DNA from: Actinomucor elegans
Taxonomy: Eukaryota > Mucoromycota > Mucoromycetes > Mucorales > Mucoraceae
Direction: 5' to 3'
Assembly: GCA_026027325.1 (NCBI GenBank)
Contig: JAMSLZ010000008.1
Location: 1,426,001-1,490,000, forward strand
DNA: 64,000 bases
In this document: piece after piece, positions 45,479 to 58,000 of the stretch
Numbering within the stretch: the stretch's first letter is position 1
Layout of the letters: every line of letters begins with the position of its first letter
Program-made: the position numbers and the translations under genes
Notes under the pieces: model-generated
The model's input: only the letters and a program-made list of their open reading frames with translations
Databases searched by the model: none
What the model was told of the DNA's origin: nothing

Positions 45479-48384
45479 TTATGCAAAGGGGGCCTTGAGA
45501 GGATCAATGACTTTACCAAGTTTGGTAATAACTTTAGGCTTAGTCAATTTCAAGAAAGTTTGACGAGTGTTCCATTCACTACCCACAGGTGTACTAATAG
45601 ATCTTTCATATTGTTCCATTGTTTTGAAGGGGAATGGCACTGAAGTAACACGGTATTTTTCAGCCTACGTATGAAAACGGTTATTATCAATACATACAAA
45701 TGGTTTATCATTCATTCTTACCCTTTTGTTAGTTTTTTCATTAATAATGACATGAGACAACTTGGCATCCTTTCTTTGATCAGCAGCAATACCCTTTGTC
45801 ACCTTGATAATCTTCTTTTTCTTTTTATCTTTCTTTACACCGGCACCAGCCCATGATCCCCAGCCAGGTAAAGTCAAATCTTCAGTCTTGTCACCATCTT
45901 CTTCAATTTCAGCCATTTTTTCATTTTCAAACTCGGCAACGACATCGTCGTTGGCAAAAGCTCGAGCCACCAACTCTCTTTGACTAAACGTCACTTTATC
46001 CTTGTGAACCATTTGTCGTGTAGTAGCAGCTTCATCATTGTCGCTATTGTCGTCTTCTGATTCGGAGTCTGATTCTTCTCTGGCGCGTTTTGGCTTAGCA
46101 ACGGAATTGTTAGTGGTAGTTTTGATGGACATGATCTTTGTCAAGTCAAGTTCGACGTCTTCTGCAACATCTGTCGACAACTCCTTCTTTTTCTTGTTCA
46201 TCTTGGATATACTGTGTTCAGCACGAGTCTCTGTTTGACCAGAGATAGCCTTGTTACTCTTAGATGCTTTTTTGGCGAGGCGGGAAGTATCTGCTTGCAA
46301 CCAAGGATTGGATTCATTTTCCAAATCAGCCAAAGGACTATTATTCTTCAAGTTGACAGGTGCTGATGTACGTGTATTGTGTGCTGCTGAATGGGATACT
46401 TTCTTGATTTGTCCTGCTTCGTTGATAGTGACTGTGCCTCTCTCATCTTCATCTTCTTCATCATTCTCTACAGGCTTCTTGATTTGCTTGGCTTTGGCGC
46501 CAAATGCCATGCGACCAGGGTTATTTGCAACTACAGTAAAATGATCATCTTTCTTGTCTTTTTCGTCCTCATCACTATCAGCAGCAAGCCATTCTTTTTC
46601 AAAGGCTTCGGCGTCTTGCTTTGTGGCTTCTAATTGACGTTTAGCTGCATCTTGCATGAACTTCATGGAGAGTAAACCCTTGGTGGGCTGGGTATCATCA
46701 GCAAGTTCGTCCTTTAGCTTGCCCAATTGATTATTAACGTATTTCTCATCATCACTTTCTTGCTCATCACTATCCTCTTCTTCTTCAGACCCATCAATAC
46801 GACGACGAAGCTCTTCACCACGGCGCAATTGTTCCATGATAGCATCACGAGTACCCTCATCTTGTGTACCACGAGCCAAAGCACGCTTAGCCCACTTACT
46901 GGTATTCTTGTGCTTCAAAGACATACGTTCTTCAGCACGAGCCATGGCAGCATCCATCTTTTCATTGTCTTCCATTTCATGATCGAGTTCAGCCATCGTA
47001 TCTTTAATTTGCAACTGCAATTTCTCTTTCTCTTTACGTTGAAGCTTTCTATAGCTCTTAGACTTGATCTTCTTGAGACGCTTGTTCTTGATTTCGTGAC
47101 GAAACATCAATTCACGCATCATACGAAGCTCTTTACGCTTGGCTTCGACTTCTTCGACAGTTAATTTGTTCAACTTCAATGCTTCAAAGGCTTCCAATTC
47201 TTCATCCTTCATACCAGCTTGAGCAAGAGCTTGAGCGATTTGCTGCTCAAGAGGTGTTTCAGCTTTGAACTTATCGGCCATAGCAGCACTGGTACGTCCC
47301 CCCTTGGAGGATGCAGCTGTGTCTTGCATAGGAAAATACAAATGCTCGGCTTCACGATTCATCTTGATAGTAGGTTGCCATTTAGAAATTTCTTCTGTGG
47401 CGCTTACAAGTGCAGCTTGACGTTCCATACGGTCTTGCACACGCTTAGGCAAAGGCGCACTCAAAGCACGACGTGACAAGTTCTTGCCTTTACCAGCCAA
47501 AGTCTCCAAACCAGACTTTAATGAACCAAATGTAGCTTCATCTCCCACAGTGTCCATCAAATCAGCAAGACTAAGTTTCTTTGAGGCATCATCTTCATCA
47601 CGGGTGGATAAATTAAATTCGTTTTCTTGATAGGCTTCATTTCTTTCTTTCAATTGACGCTTTTTGTTTGTGGTAGCATCTTCATCGGCGCGTCTACGTT
47701 TTTTAGTATCGAGGCTATTGATTAAGTCAACGACTTTGTCATCATTATCATCATCATCATCATCGTCTGAGTCGGATGCATCGTCATCAAGAGCGTCAAA
47801 CGCACGCAATTCTTCGTCACTTTCCTCTTGATCTGCTGAGGGTTCCATATCGTTATCAGCATCAGTACTACCAAGCATTTGAGAAAGGTCTACAATATCT
47901 TCACCGTGATCGTTTTCAAAATCGCTAGCATCCTCATCAAAGTCATCCTCATCGTCTTCGGAATCCTCATTCAAATCAATCTCGCCGCTATTGACTTTCT
48001 TTTTCAGTTGCTTCTTTTGCGAAGGCTGTAGAACAAAGTTAGCAAAAGGAAGAAAGGTATGTAATAGTAGATCGCCAAATATACCTTGGTAGATCCAGAG
48101 AATTTATAACCTCCAAAACGCTCTTCGTCTGATTCGTCGAAAGCTTCATCGGAATCAATTTCTGAATCGTCTTCTTCAGCAATTTCACCAGCGTCATATT
48201 CTAAATTGTCTACCTCGTCGAGATCGTTGCCCTTACGACGGCCTGTTTCTTCCTCAGCTTCAAAAACGTCACGGGCTAGGGTTTTACTGATAGCATCATT
48301 TTGTGAATACTGTTGCTTCTTTCCTTTGCCTTTAGTGTTAAAGGGCTTTGCGTTTCCTTTCTTCTTTTGTTGTGGACGAGCCAT
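45479..48384 (-). CDS. UTP14: U3 snoRNP / SSU processome protein Utp14
   Basis: Exons are 48085-48384, 45722-48025 and 45479-45664 on the minus strand, giving 929 residues. The start at 48384 (MARPQQKKKGNAKPF) fits the basic Utp14 N-terminus; an upstream in-frame ATG at 48486 would add 34 residues and crowd the shared promoter. Long acidic stretches (residues about 55-190) are followed by the conserved core SAPLPKRVQDRMERQAA, ISKWQPTIKMNREAEHLYFP, KIKSKSYRKL, SLKHKNTSKWAKRAL, then LPGWGSWAGAG and the C-terminal VPFPFKTMEQYERSISTPVG and SEWNTRQTF. Utp14 joins the small-subunit processome in the nucleolus and activates the helicase Dhr1 during 18S rRNA maturation. Complete, with no anomalies. 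Confidence 0.95.
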
Positions 48385-48580
48385 ACTATTGTTAGTGACA
48401 AGAGAAGTAGTAGGATGTGATTTGCGAAAAAGCTTTCGAGAAAACATATTTGTGACCGCATTTTTAGAAAAAAGCAGTCCAAGCACCCTCTGTTGCAGTT
48501 AAAACCCAGAGTATTTCCAATTGGTTTCTCGAGCCAAGCTTTATATTTCTTTTCTTTCTGCTTGAATCTTTTAGAAAATC
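48385..48580. promoter_or_regulatory. Shared bidirectional promoter, UTP14 / SNU66
   Basis: Only 196 bases separate the two divergent start codons. A reversed CCAAT (ATTGG) is visible near 48519 and a TTATAT stretch near 48541. The arrangement suggests joint regulation of a ribosome-assembly and a splicing gene. Confidence 0.6.
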
Positions 48581-50758
48581 ATGGCAGAGTCAATTTCTAT
48601 TGAAGAAACAAAGTGAGTAAAATCCACTTACGCGATGTTCCTTTTTTTTTTTTTGGTTTTCTAACAGATTAATGTAGTGCTCTTCGTGAAAAGTTGGGCC
48701 TTCCACCTTTAGCCATTGAAGGTAGTGCTGACGATCTAGTCGATCCCGATAAAGATGCTTATGAAAATTTTCAAAGAATAAAACAAGAAAGAGAACGCGT
48801 AGCCAAAGAAGAAGAGATTCGAAAGAATATTGAAAAGTAAGACATATAGTATTACTTCTTGATGCAAAGTGTTCTAATTATTTATTTTTGTTTTTGTAGG
48901 TCCAAAAATCGCAAGCGCAACCTGGCCAAGCTTCAAGGCAAAGGTCTCGCTGAAGCCAGTGATGACGACGACGATAGTGCTTTAAATTGGATCAAAAAAA
49001 GTCGAAAGCGAGAACGCGACTTAGCAGCACGTCGAGCGCGCGAGTTGGAAGAAATGGACGATACCTATCAATCCTCTTATGATGCCAGTCAACTTGCCGG
49101 ACTCAAAGTCAGCCATGCTATCTCTGAATTCGACGAAGGTGGTGAAACCATCTTGACATTAAAAGATCGTAATATCCTGGGTGAAGCTGATGATGATGCT
49201 GACGAGCTCAGTAATGTAAATATTGAAGATCGCGAACGTTTAAAGAAAAACTTGGAGGCGAAGAAACAAAAACCCGGCTACAATCCCTATGACGATGATC
49301 AATTTAACGGCAAGAAACAAAGCATTTTACCTCAGTATGAGGATGAGGAAGAAGAAGGTGGTTTTGTCATTGGTAAAGCTGGAACTATCGACCGCGTTGC
49401 GGAAGCAGTGGATGAAAAGACTGTTTCGCAGAAATTGAAAGAACAGACTTTGTCCTATGAAAAGATGCAGGAAATCAAAGATTATTATACCCAAGAAGAA
49501 GCAGACGCTACGTTCAAAAAACCCAAGTCGAAAAAGAAGAAGAAGACGAGAAGAAAGGCCAAGGATGATGAAGATGTGAGCACTATGCAAGAAACCGCAG
49601 CACCCCAAGAAGAACTTCGACCTCGTACCTTAGATCCTGATGCCAACTTTGTAGATGATGATGACCTTCAAGAAGCCCTTGCTCGCGCTAGAAGAATAGC
49701 TAATAAACAGAAGAATAAGCTACTGAAGAAAATGACTCCCGAGGAGATTGCAAAACAGATTAAAGAAGAACAAGAGATTAAAATGGAAGAAGATGAAAAT
49801 GAAGGTGGTCTTGTGTTATCCGAAGCTACTGAGTTTGTCAATGCGTTAGGAAATACCATTCCTACCTTCACTGCGCCCAAGGTCCATGAAGTTCAAGTAA
49901 AGACAGAGCCTGAAGAACCTCATTTCGATGTACAAGAAGTCCATTCTGATACGGAAGCTGATGTTGCAATGGACGAACAAGAACCTGTGGCAGAGGAAGA
50001 TACTACAATGGAAGAAGTGAAGCAAGAAAAAATCAAGGAAGAGCCAAAGGAAGAAGTGATTGCTGAAGAACCTTTGGTTAGTCGTGGCCTTGCTGCCACT
50101 TTATCCCTATTAAATCAAAAAGGTAAACTTGTAAGCATTTCTGTAATACATAAACTAATTCTTTTTGATAATAGGTATCATCGCTAAACCAACAGAAGAA
50201 CAAATCAAACGTGACAAGATTGCAGCCGAACAAATCAGATGGCAAAACGAACAAAGAAAGAAAGAACGCCTTCGAGAACTGGAAGAAAAGAGAGAAAAAG
50301 AACGTCGTCGTGGTGCCAGAGGAAGAGAACAAAATGTTGATCGTTTAAGAGAAGCAGAACGTGAAAGAGAAAGAGAGAAGGAACGCGAAGATGCCCAAAG
50401 AATGCGTGAATTTGAACTGGCTATGCAAAACTACAAGCCTGAAGTGAACCTTGAATATACAGATGATAGTGGTCGCGTTTTAAAGACAGCAGAAGCCTTT
50501 AGATTCATGTCCCACAAGTTCCATGGTAAAACTTCAGGAAAGACCAAGACTGAAAAGAGAATGCAAAAGATTGAAGAAGAACGTAAATTAAATATGATGA
50601 GCAGCACGGATACACCACATAATTTGGCTGGCGCTTTATTAGAAAGACAGCAACGTACCGGCAATGCTCATGTAGTATTGAGTGTTGGTAAAAGAGGTGT
50701 TGTGCCTTCTTCTGCTTCCTTGGGTACTTCCTCTAGTTCAAAATCAAACAAAAAATAA
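48581..50758 (+). CDS. SNU66: U4/U6.U5 tri-snRNP protein Snu66 / SART1
   Basis: There are four exons: 48581-48612, 48678-48836, 48900-50122 and 50175-50758, giving 665 residues. The N-terminus reads SISIEETNALREKLGLPPL across the first splice junction, the diagnostic SART1 start. Further SART1 landmarks follow: ALNWIKKSRKRERDLAARRA, LAGLKVSHAISEF, GGETILTLKDRNIL, GYNPYDDDQF, GGLVLSEATEFVNAL, VSRGLAATLSLL and RFMSHKFHGKTSGKTKTEKR near the end. The protein is highly charged and mostly coiled. Snu66/SART1 bridges U5 and U4/U6 in the tri-snRNP and is needed for spliceosome activation. The second intron acceptor at 48677 was chosen because the earlier CAG leads into a stop. Confidence 0.95.
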
Positions 50759-51404
50759 TGATATCTTTTAGAAATTGCAAGATACATTTCTAATTAAAAA
50801 TTAAGCAGAAAAAAACAAGGCAAAAAACAAAACAAAATAAAGAGCTGTTGAACGATATTGTCTACTAGAGATTGCAAGGTACATTTGTGGTGTGGAGTGC
50901 AGTAAACTAAGAACATTCCTATGATATTATTTGTAATAAAGTCAAATAGAGATTTATTGTATAAGATTTGTATCTATAAACTTATCCAGAGCATTGTTTG
51001 CTAAACAGTTGAAAAATTTAACAATGATCTGTTGAAAGATCTACATATTGATCATTAGATCTAGTGTATTTAAGAATGAATGTAATTTACTACCAGAAAT
51101 CAATTTGTCGTATAATCATGGCACTTTAGTTAAAAAGTGGGTCCGCTATACCTAATATTTTATCCTAAATAAGTACTAACCATTTGATGTGACATTAAAC
51201 TTCAATTGATTGAGGCAATCTATAGATGATTAGATTTAGTTTGCTTGAAACTAGTCTGTCCTATGCTTTCTCCAAATTTTTGTTTGAATTCCCGCTTCGC
51301 TGCGGTAAACAAAAGCTTTCGCGAATTAATTCCAAATTTCAATATGTAGTGTATGAATCCTATGAGAGCATACTATAGACGTTTCCCTCCCTCTATTAGT
51401 TAAA

Positions 51405-51625
51405 TACTCATGTTTATACTATAGGTGTATTTTATACTTTTATTCTGAACTAAAGTGAATGCTTTTTCTATGGAATCCAATTACATGTTTATACTATAAG
51501 GTATATTACCTGTTTTTTCTTATGAGCCAAGGCATGTGCGTATACTATGCGGCACGCTACATGTTTTTCTGTGGATTAAGTAACATGCTTTTACTATGCG
51601 TAAGACATATGCTTCTACTATGAAG
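51405..51625 (+). repeat. Cluster of degenerate short repeats
   Basis: Variants of CATGTTTATACTATAGG recur at irregular spacing: near 51409, 51485, 51533, 51560, 51591 and 51608 (for example ACATGTTTATACTATAAGG, GCATGTGCGTATACTATGCGG split by drift, ACATGCTTTTACTATGCG). Function unknown. Confidence 0.6.
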
Positions 51626-52009
51626 CATGTTTAGTTCTGGTAATAAAACAAGGTCACTTTCCAATTTCTCGTGGTTTATCGATCACAATTAAACCCTTAT
51701 TTTAGTTTAAATTTTTGTAATGCATGTGATTTACTGCTGATTATTAGATGTGTTTGTATAGCATCCTTGTTATGTTCTAGCTAAGTAGTACATTTAGTAG
51801 ATATGACGCTCCATCCAAGAGTGTACGCCAGCAATTATATGTAGTAATAAACCAGGATCACCCATATCTATCTTGACCTAGTTAGAATAAACTGCATGTA
51901 ATATAATTCGAATTATGAAAGTATATTATATCCGTTATATTTCAATAAAGTACATGTTATGGCATTTGTGATAGTTTTGTTCTGAATATGTTTTAGTAAA
52001 TAGATGCAT

Positions 52010-52440
52010 TGTTAGCCTTGAATCAATCATGAGATCTATAAATTAGATCCTAATAACATGGAATCGCTATGGCTGACTGTGCATATACCTAAAACATAAT
52101 ATGTCCATAGACCACAGCTATTTGTTGGCTGTAACATATTCCGTGCTTCACTTTTAACATATAATAACAATCAGATGTGACATTGAACCCGAGTCAATCA
52201 AGAACAATAGAGATGTTCGAAATAGGATGATTTTTTAAGGAAGTATTACCTATAGCCAATTTTCCCACACTTTTTTTTTACGGAGCACAAAAAACGGCAT
52301 TTTTGAGACATGGCCTATAATTAATGCATATTCTGTATATTTAAAAGTAGGTGAGCGGACTTATTTGAGATTTTATTATGTGTTTAATATTTGAACTATA
52401 ATTTCAAAAAAAAAAGTTGCTTATTCAAGAATACATCTCT
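52010..52440 (+). repeat. Dispersed repeat copy E (left-arm orientation)
   Basis: Motifs at 52010-52055 and 52165-52205 (ATCAGATGTGACATTGAACC) are followed by a body at 52215-52440. Its blocks GAGATGTTCGAAAT, GCCAATTTT, AACGGCATTTTTGAG and TTTAAAAGTAGGTGAG follow the order of the fold-back arm. Diverged. Confidence 0.55.
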
Positions 52441-52950
52441 CAATGGAAGGACAGAGTAGACTATTTTTATCAACGATTGTTCCAGATAAAAATTTGGTTC
52501 ATTTTTTTTTGTGCGGCCTGAGCGCGTACCAAACTCCATGTCTTAAAGCGCCGAAACCAATGAAATCAAAGAAATCAAATAATGAAATATCTTTTTTTGT
52601 GTCGATTTCTGATGGCATAAGCTAACTTTATTCCTTACTTCCCAAAGTATATATTTGTTTATGTTAAAGTTTTGATTGATCATTGCAAAACTAAAGTGAG
52701 TATACATCAATAGATGGGCTCAAAGGAAATGAATATGTAGATTCTATTCAGAAGCTAAGAACTAGAGAGTGCATTATTTTTTTAATTATTATTAAATACA
52801 TAGGAACAGAGAGCGAAATAAAAAGAGCATTATTATAAATATAGTCTATACATAGTATGAGTGCTAAGGAAGGGGATGTGATTAGTGTGAGTATATCAAA
52901 ACGATAGGAATGGATTTATAAAGGATAGTGAAGGATAGGGATAAAACATT

Positions 52951-54708
52951 TTACAGGATAGGTTGAGCGTTTGCAATTGCAATTGCCTTTCTTATGGTTT
53001 CAAACCAAGTTTTTTGCTCATGTTTTGAGCTTGTTCTCATGATATGTCTTCTGCGAATGGGAGCACCTGCACCAGCCATAGCTGATTGATAGTTTTGATG
53101 CAATGGAGACATAGCGTTCAAGTTGATTTCTGAGGTTACTAATTCAAAACCAAATGCTTCCGTACCAGGCAACGAGTTTGCATCGGAAGCCTTCTTGCCA
53201 ATACGAAACAATGGCTTTTTCACTTCGCACATCTTAGCACAAAAAGAAGGAGCTAATTGGCGGATATCAGCGCCTCGTAAATTTAATGTACCCTTGTAGA
53301 CCAGTTTTTTCTCAGTATCCTTTTTGTTTTCCTTTTGTTTTTTACAGTAAATCAGTGAATCATTGTAGAGAAAGTACATGCGGATATCGGATGTAAGGGT
53401 GATATCATCCAGATCGACTTTGATGAGTTGTGCAAACAGTAATAACCGGCGCTGTGGAGTTACAAGGATAGGGCAAGCTTGAATGGAACGAGCCGCTTCG
53501 AGAACCATCAAGTGAGACTGGCAATCCTGTACTCTATTCAGTCTATTTAATAAGAGTTACACAGTAAATTAAATCCACTGACCTTTCTGACCATTCTGCC
53601 TCAAGGGTTCGAAACTTTTGGGATATGTGTAATAGATTTGCGTAATCAGGATGCGCAGGGTCGCTGTAGTGACTTAATTGCCGTAAAGCTTTACTATATA
53701 CAGATAATCGATGCAATGGCTCCTGAATATAATGAACAATATCGTTGATTCTCAAAGATGAGGGTCGATTCTTGTTTTCAGCCATGGTCGTCTTATATAA
53801 TTCAGAAGTTAGTTGATGCTCAGATGGCTCTCTAGAAGCACTTACTTCGAGTAACTTTACAAAGGAAGGAAATTGATGCAGAGTATCTATTACCATGACA
53901 AAATCGGCATGTCTGCTCAAAAAGGGTTCGTATACAGTAAGACTTGTAAGCTAAAAAGAAATAATCAATCAGATGAGTATTACAAATGTTATATAACAAC
54001 GTACAAGATGGCTGAACACATCAGATATCAATTGAGTTGGCCCCCATAAATGAACCCTAACCCAAGTAATTAGAAGACAAGAATATATATATATATATAT
54101 TTGTGCTCTAGAACGAACCTTTCTTTCAACTCTTTCAAGAAACTTGAATGAGCTCCAGCAATACCATGTAAATTTTCAAATAATGTATCCAAATTAGTCT
54201 TTGCAGGTGTCATTTTAAACTTTGCAACAATATCTTTGTCTGTTGCGGCAGATAACCAGGGCTGAAGTCGAAGAGCATATACTTCGTTAAACGTATTTAG
54301 ATTATTTACGTATTCAGTTTCTGATTGTAGCATCTCATCCAACACTTGTTGCTTTAAGACTACGTGACGCGCTACATCGAGTACTTGCTTATCTACCAAG
54401 GTGTTATTGATACAGTGTTATGTTTCATTTGTCTACTTACCATATAAGCTAGACTCGGACTCAAAGCCAAAAGTGTCATAGATATTATCAATGATTGATA
54501 AATCATCCATCAGTTGAGTGTAGTGCGTTTGATTATCAGTCAAGAAGCTCATGTTGTATGGATCAGAAGATGAATCAGAACTAATAGTTGAGCTGGCAAC
54601 ACTGGCATTGGATGAAGTATTGGTAATAGTCGAGCTATTAGTGACAGTCGACAATAAGCCCGGATTATAAAGGACGTTATGATTGCCTTTATTATTGAAA
54701 TCCATCAT
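52951..54708 (-). CDS. Rho guanine nucleotide exchange factor (DH-PH)
   Basis: There are five exons on the minus strand: 54441-54708, 54119-54392, 54005-54056, 53583-53950 and 52951-53542, giving 517 residues. Residues 1-85 are Ser/Thr/Asn-rich. The Dbl-homology domain spans roughly 95-310: VLDEMLQSETEYVNNLNTFNE (CR1), a central KFRTLEAEW, and INDIVHYIQEPLHRLSVYSKAL at the CR3 position, where the usual PxQR reads PLHR. A PH-type region follows (RRLLLFAQLIKVDLDDITL, IRMYFLYNDSLIYCKKQ, KGTLNLRGADI, ending KTWFETIRKAIAIA). DH-PH proteins load GTP onto Rho/Cdc42/Rac GTPases at membranes to direct polarity and wall growth. It is shorter than Rom1/2 or Cdc24 and lacks CNH or DEP domains, so the target GTPase is unknown. 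Confidence 0.87.
54081..54101. repeat. (AT)n microsatellite in an intron
   Basis: A run of about ten AT units lies inside the second intron of the Rho GEF gene. Confidence 0.8.
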
Positions 54709-55040
54709 TTTTTTAAAAAAAAGAATTAAAGGAAGGAAAGAAAAAAAAAGGTTAAATTACTATTCTGTTATATAATTTCATTATTTATTCTAAGCTTTGT
54801 CATACGATGGTGCAATACTGTACTGCTGAAAGAATTACCTTAACTAGTTTACTTGTAGATCGTCCAATCACTTTATACAAGCAGTAATAATACTACTTAT
54901 AAAGGCACTTTTTTTTTTGCTTTGAATTGTTTGTAATACAAGTTCAAGACCCTTTAATGAAGAGGCAAAATGTCCTTGATATTTCGGCATACAGTTTAAT
55001 ACTATTCAAATTATTGCGAGCACAACTGATCACAAATCTA

Positions 55041-55043
<3 letters not shown>

Positions 55044-55074
<31 letters not shown>
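55044..55074. repeat. Poly-A run of 31 bases
   Basis: The homopolymer follows a short non-repetitive stretch. It could be the tail of an inserted retrotranscript, but no flanking target duplication was recognised. Confidence 0.8.
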
Positions 55075-55077
<3 letters not shown>

Positions 55078-58000
55078 CTTTAATCAAAGATCTTTACATA
55101 ATACCTTTCTTTTCTCTATATTGCTTCAGCAGTGATACAAATCCAAATGCTTTTGAACAGATTTTCTAAGTTTAGCAGTAATACCCGCGTCTACGGTTTC
55201 ACGCAAATCTCTCCACGGAACGCATCGTATGACAACACAGTTCTATACTCCTTTCTGTGCAACGCGACAGGAAAAAAGTGGAGAAATATTTAACGTAATC
55301 CAAGAAATCAAAGCAATCATGATTGTCTCTGATAGTCGTTATACATTTATTCTTATCAAATGTTGAATAAAAAAAAGAGATGAACATAAACTGATTTAGA
55401 TCATATGCAGCCTATAAACATGTAGTACGATGAATAAGGCCCGGCAATAGATTTTGCATGCTCTCTAAAGAGGCACCATGATCTTTTGATGCAGGCCATT
55501 TAAAACTCATTCGTATATCGATAGCTGTTCGATAGCGTGGCTAGAACTTGTTTTTACATATTTATAGGCCCAAGGTAGTCAGTATAACACGCTATATCTA
55601 TCTTTGCGGAAGCTTACTCTGCAAGTATCATACTACCGGCTTTTTAATTTAGTCATCTTTTTATTTGCTAAACTAAATATACCAAATCAAGAATATCCGA
55701 GAATTTGACGAAAAAAAAAAGTGAAAGCAGCCATCTGGTTAATAAGAGCATAATGCATGAGCAATTTATATATAACATTTTACGCTGCCACATAAATCCC
55801 CAGTGATGCAGCAACTCATTCTAAGTATGGACTACTAATCTAATGCGACATTCGACCGAGATTCACCGAGATCGCTTGTTTTGATTAGTGTGACAGGCCA
55901 ATGTTCCATGTATCGGGTTTTAAAAAAGATTAAGGCTCAGGAATTAAAATATTGTACCAAAAGATACCAATTGTAACATGAAAGGCGACAGCTACGTGTT
56001 ACATACTTGAATGATTAACACAAGTTATAGAATATTGTTTTCTCTTTTATATGATATAATTTTTATACTAAAATAAAAAACGGATCTCGCTCCAAAGAGG
56101 AAAGAACATAGATGCATCGGAGTTTTTTTGCTTGCTTATCTTGACATATTACTTAGACAAAGCGTATATGTATATATATATAAAAGCATATTTTATCCTT
56201 TGAATGTTTCAAATTCTAGTTATTATCTTGGGTAAATCTAAAAAAAAAGCATATGATCAATTTTAAGAATTTTGCTGAGGGGGAACCAGAAACCATTTTA
56301 TTTATTCTCCGCAACTAACGAACCTGACGAGTTGTACTGGCAATTTTTGGCTTCAGCAATTCAAATTTTAAGCAAGCAAGGTTTAATATATCTTATGTAA
56401 CTTTCAACTTTGGAGTATTTGGTTTAATTCTCCAAAAATTCGAAAATTGTAAATATGTGTTTGTTGTATAAGTACCTCAAGTTTTAAAGTTTTAGCACTA
56501 TTAATTGTTATCGTTGAACTAGGATTGCCATGATAATTATATGTTTTTTGTGGAAAACAACAATGACATGGACACAAGAAACAATCGCTGCTACTCAATA
56601 AATAAGCATACTGATGCATCTTATATTATCTGCAGTACTACTGTGTGTACAGAGAATAACAATATCTTGTATTAAGCCACGTTTGCATGCAATATTAGGA
56701 AAGTCTGACTGGGAATTGGTGATTACTATGATAATTTCAGTAACTACTATGCTTTTTGAAAACCAACTCTTTCAAAAATATTTTTCAGTAGTAACAGGCT
56801 GATTACTTTACTAGTGCAACCTAGTAGACGGTTGTAAGGTGTAGAGCTTTCTACTATAGATATAAAACAACTTAGTTGGTGTTTGTGATTACTATTATAC
56901 GTTCGCGAATTATACATCAATTCTAGTTAAATACTTACAGATCCTCCAGTGAAACCCTTTTAATTTTTTTTTCTGAAATTACTTTTACATAGTTTTGTTC
57001 ATCAAGTATCAAATAAGTCTGTTTCGTTAACTCGATCATGTTTTCCATGAACTCATTTTGTTTTATTCATGGTTGATTACATATAGGAACACCTACGCTT
57101 GTGATATTCTCATATGAAAGACATTCTCCACCAATATTCCTTCTTTCAAACTATTATAAGGCTTAATCTACTGCAGAATACTCTTACAGCTTCATTACAG
57201 AATACTTTCGAATCAAATTCTACAACCACAGCTTCAAGGAACTAACTAATCTATTATTATTATAGGTGGATTTTTTTTTAAAAAAAAAGAAAAAGTGTTA
57301 TCTATTCCATTAATTCAATATCTAGAATAGTATATAGTTTTCTCTACATTTGAAAGATACAATAGATGTTCCCAAAACAGAAACTAGAAATCGACTTTTC
57401 GCCATATTGAACTCTATAAGTTTATAAAAATACTATATATTCTTGAAATCACTTGATGCGCAATATTATTTAGAATATTTTTTTTGTTATAACGCTTTTT
57501 GCATATAGTAATATATTTATTATACAAAAGTCGATTTAAAATGCATGGAGAAGTTTTAATTGGATTCAAAACTCTGTTCTGACAATAATCAATTACCAAT
57601 ATCCAATAAAACTATAAAGCATAACCTTATTAATCATACTGATATGGCCTTTGTACATTTCTTTTTTAAAGGCGTAATGTCAATTTAGAAGCAGTTAGCT
57701 GTTCAAATTTATAAAACATAACTTAACGGATGTAATTGTATATATTTGCTATTTTTCTCCTATCAATAACTTGAGGAATAATTACAAAATAAAGTATATA
57801 TATAGTCATAACCAGCTCATTTTTTGCTTTATCAAAAAACCAATTATATACATCGGTGCACGCAAACAATAATTATAGTAAAACATGCTTTAGTATGTCA
57901 TATACATCATGAGTAAAGTACAAAGAACGTTATATACACTATGATTATTGGTAAAATTCGGTTCGGTTCGATATGGAATATATGTACATGGGGTTAGAGG

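Larger units (their letters stand above)
50759..52950. other. Spacer with degenerate repeats
   Basis: No gene was recognised between SNU66 and the 3' end of the Rho GEF. Content: GATC-rich motifs at 51010-51065 and 51180-51240, a small perfect hairpin CCGCTTCGCTGCGG near 51292, a cluster of short CATGTTTATACTAT-like repeats (51405-51625), and another dispersed repeat copy (52010-52440). Confidence 0.6.

Noticed and set aside
46727..47164. 145-codon plus-strand frame within UTP14
   Set aside because: It is the reverse-strand shadow of a Lys/Glu-rich coding region, giving an Ile/Leu/Phe-rich translation with no family features.
48385..48486. Upstream ATG extending Utp14 with a presequence-like N-terminus
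   Set aside because: Utp14 is nucleolar and its basic N-terminus begins naturally at 48384. The extension would leave under 100 bp for the shared promoter.
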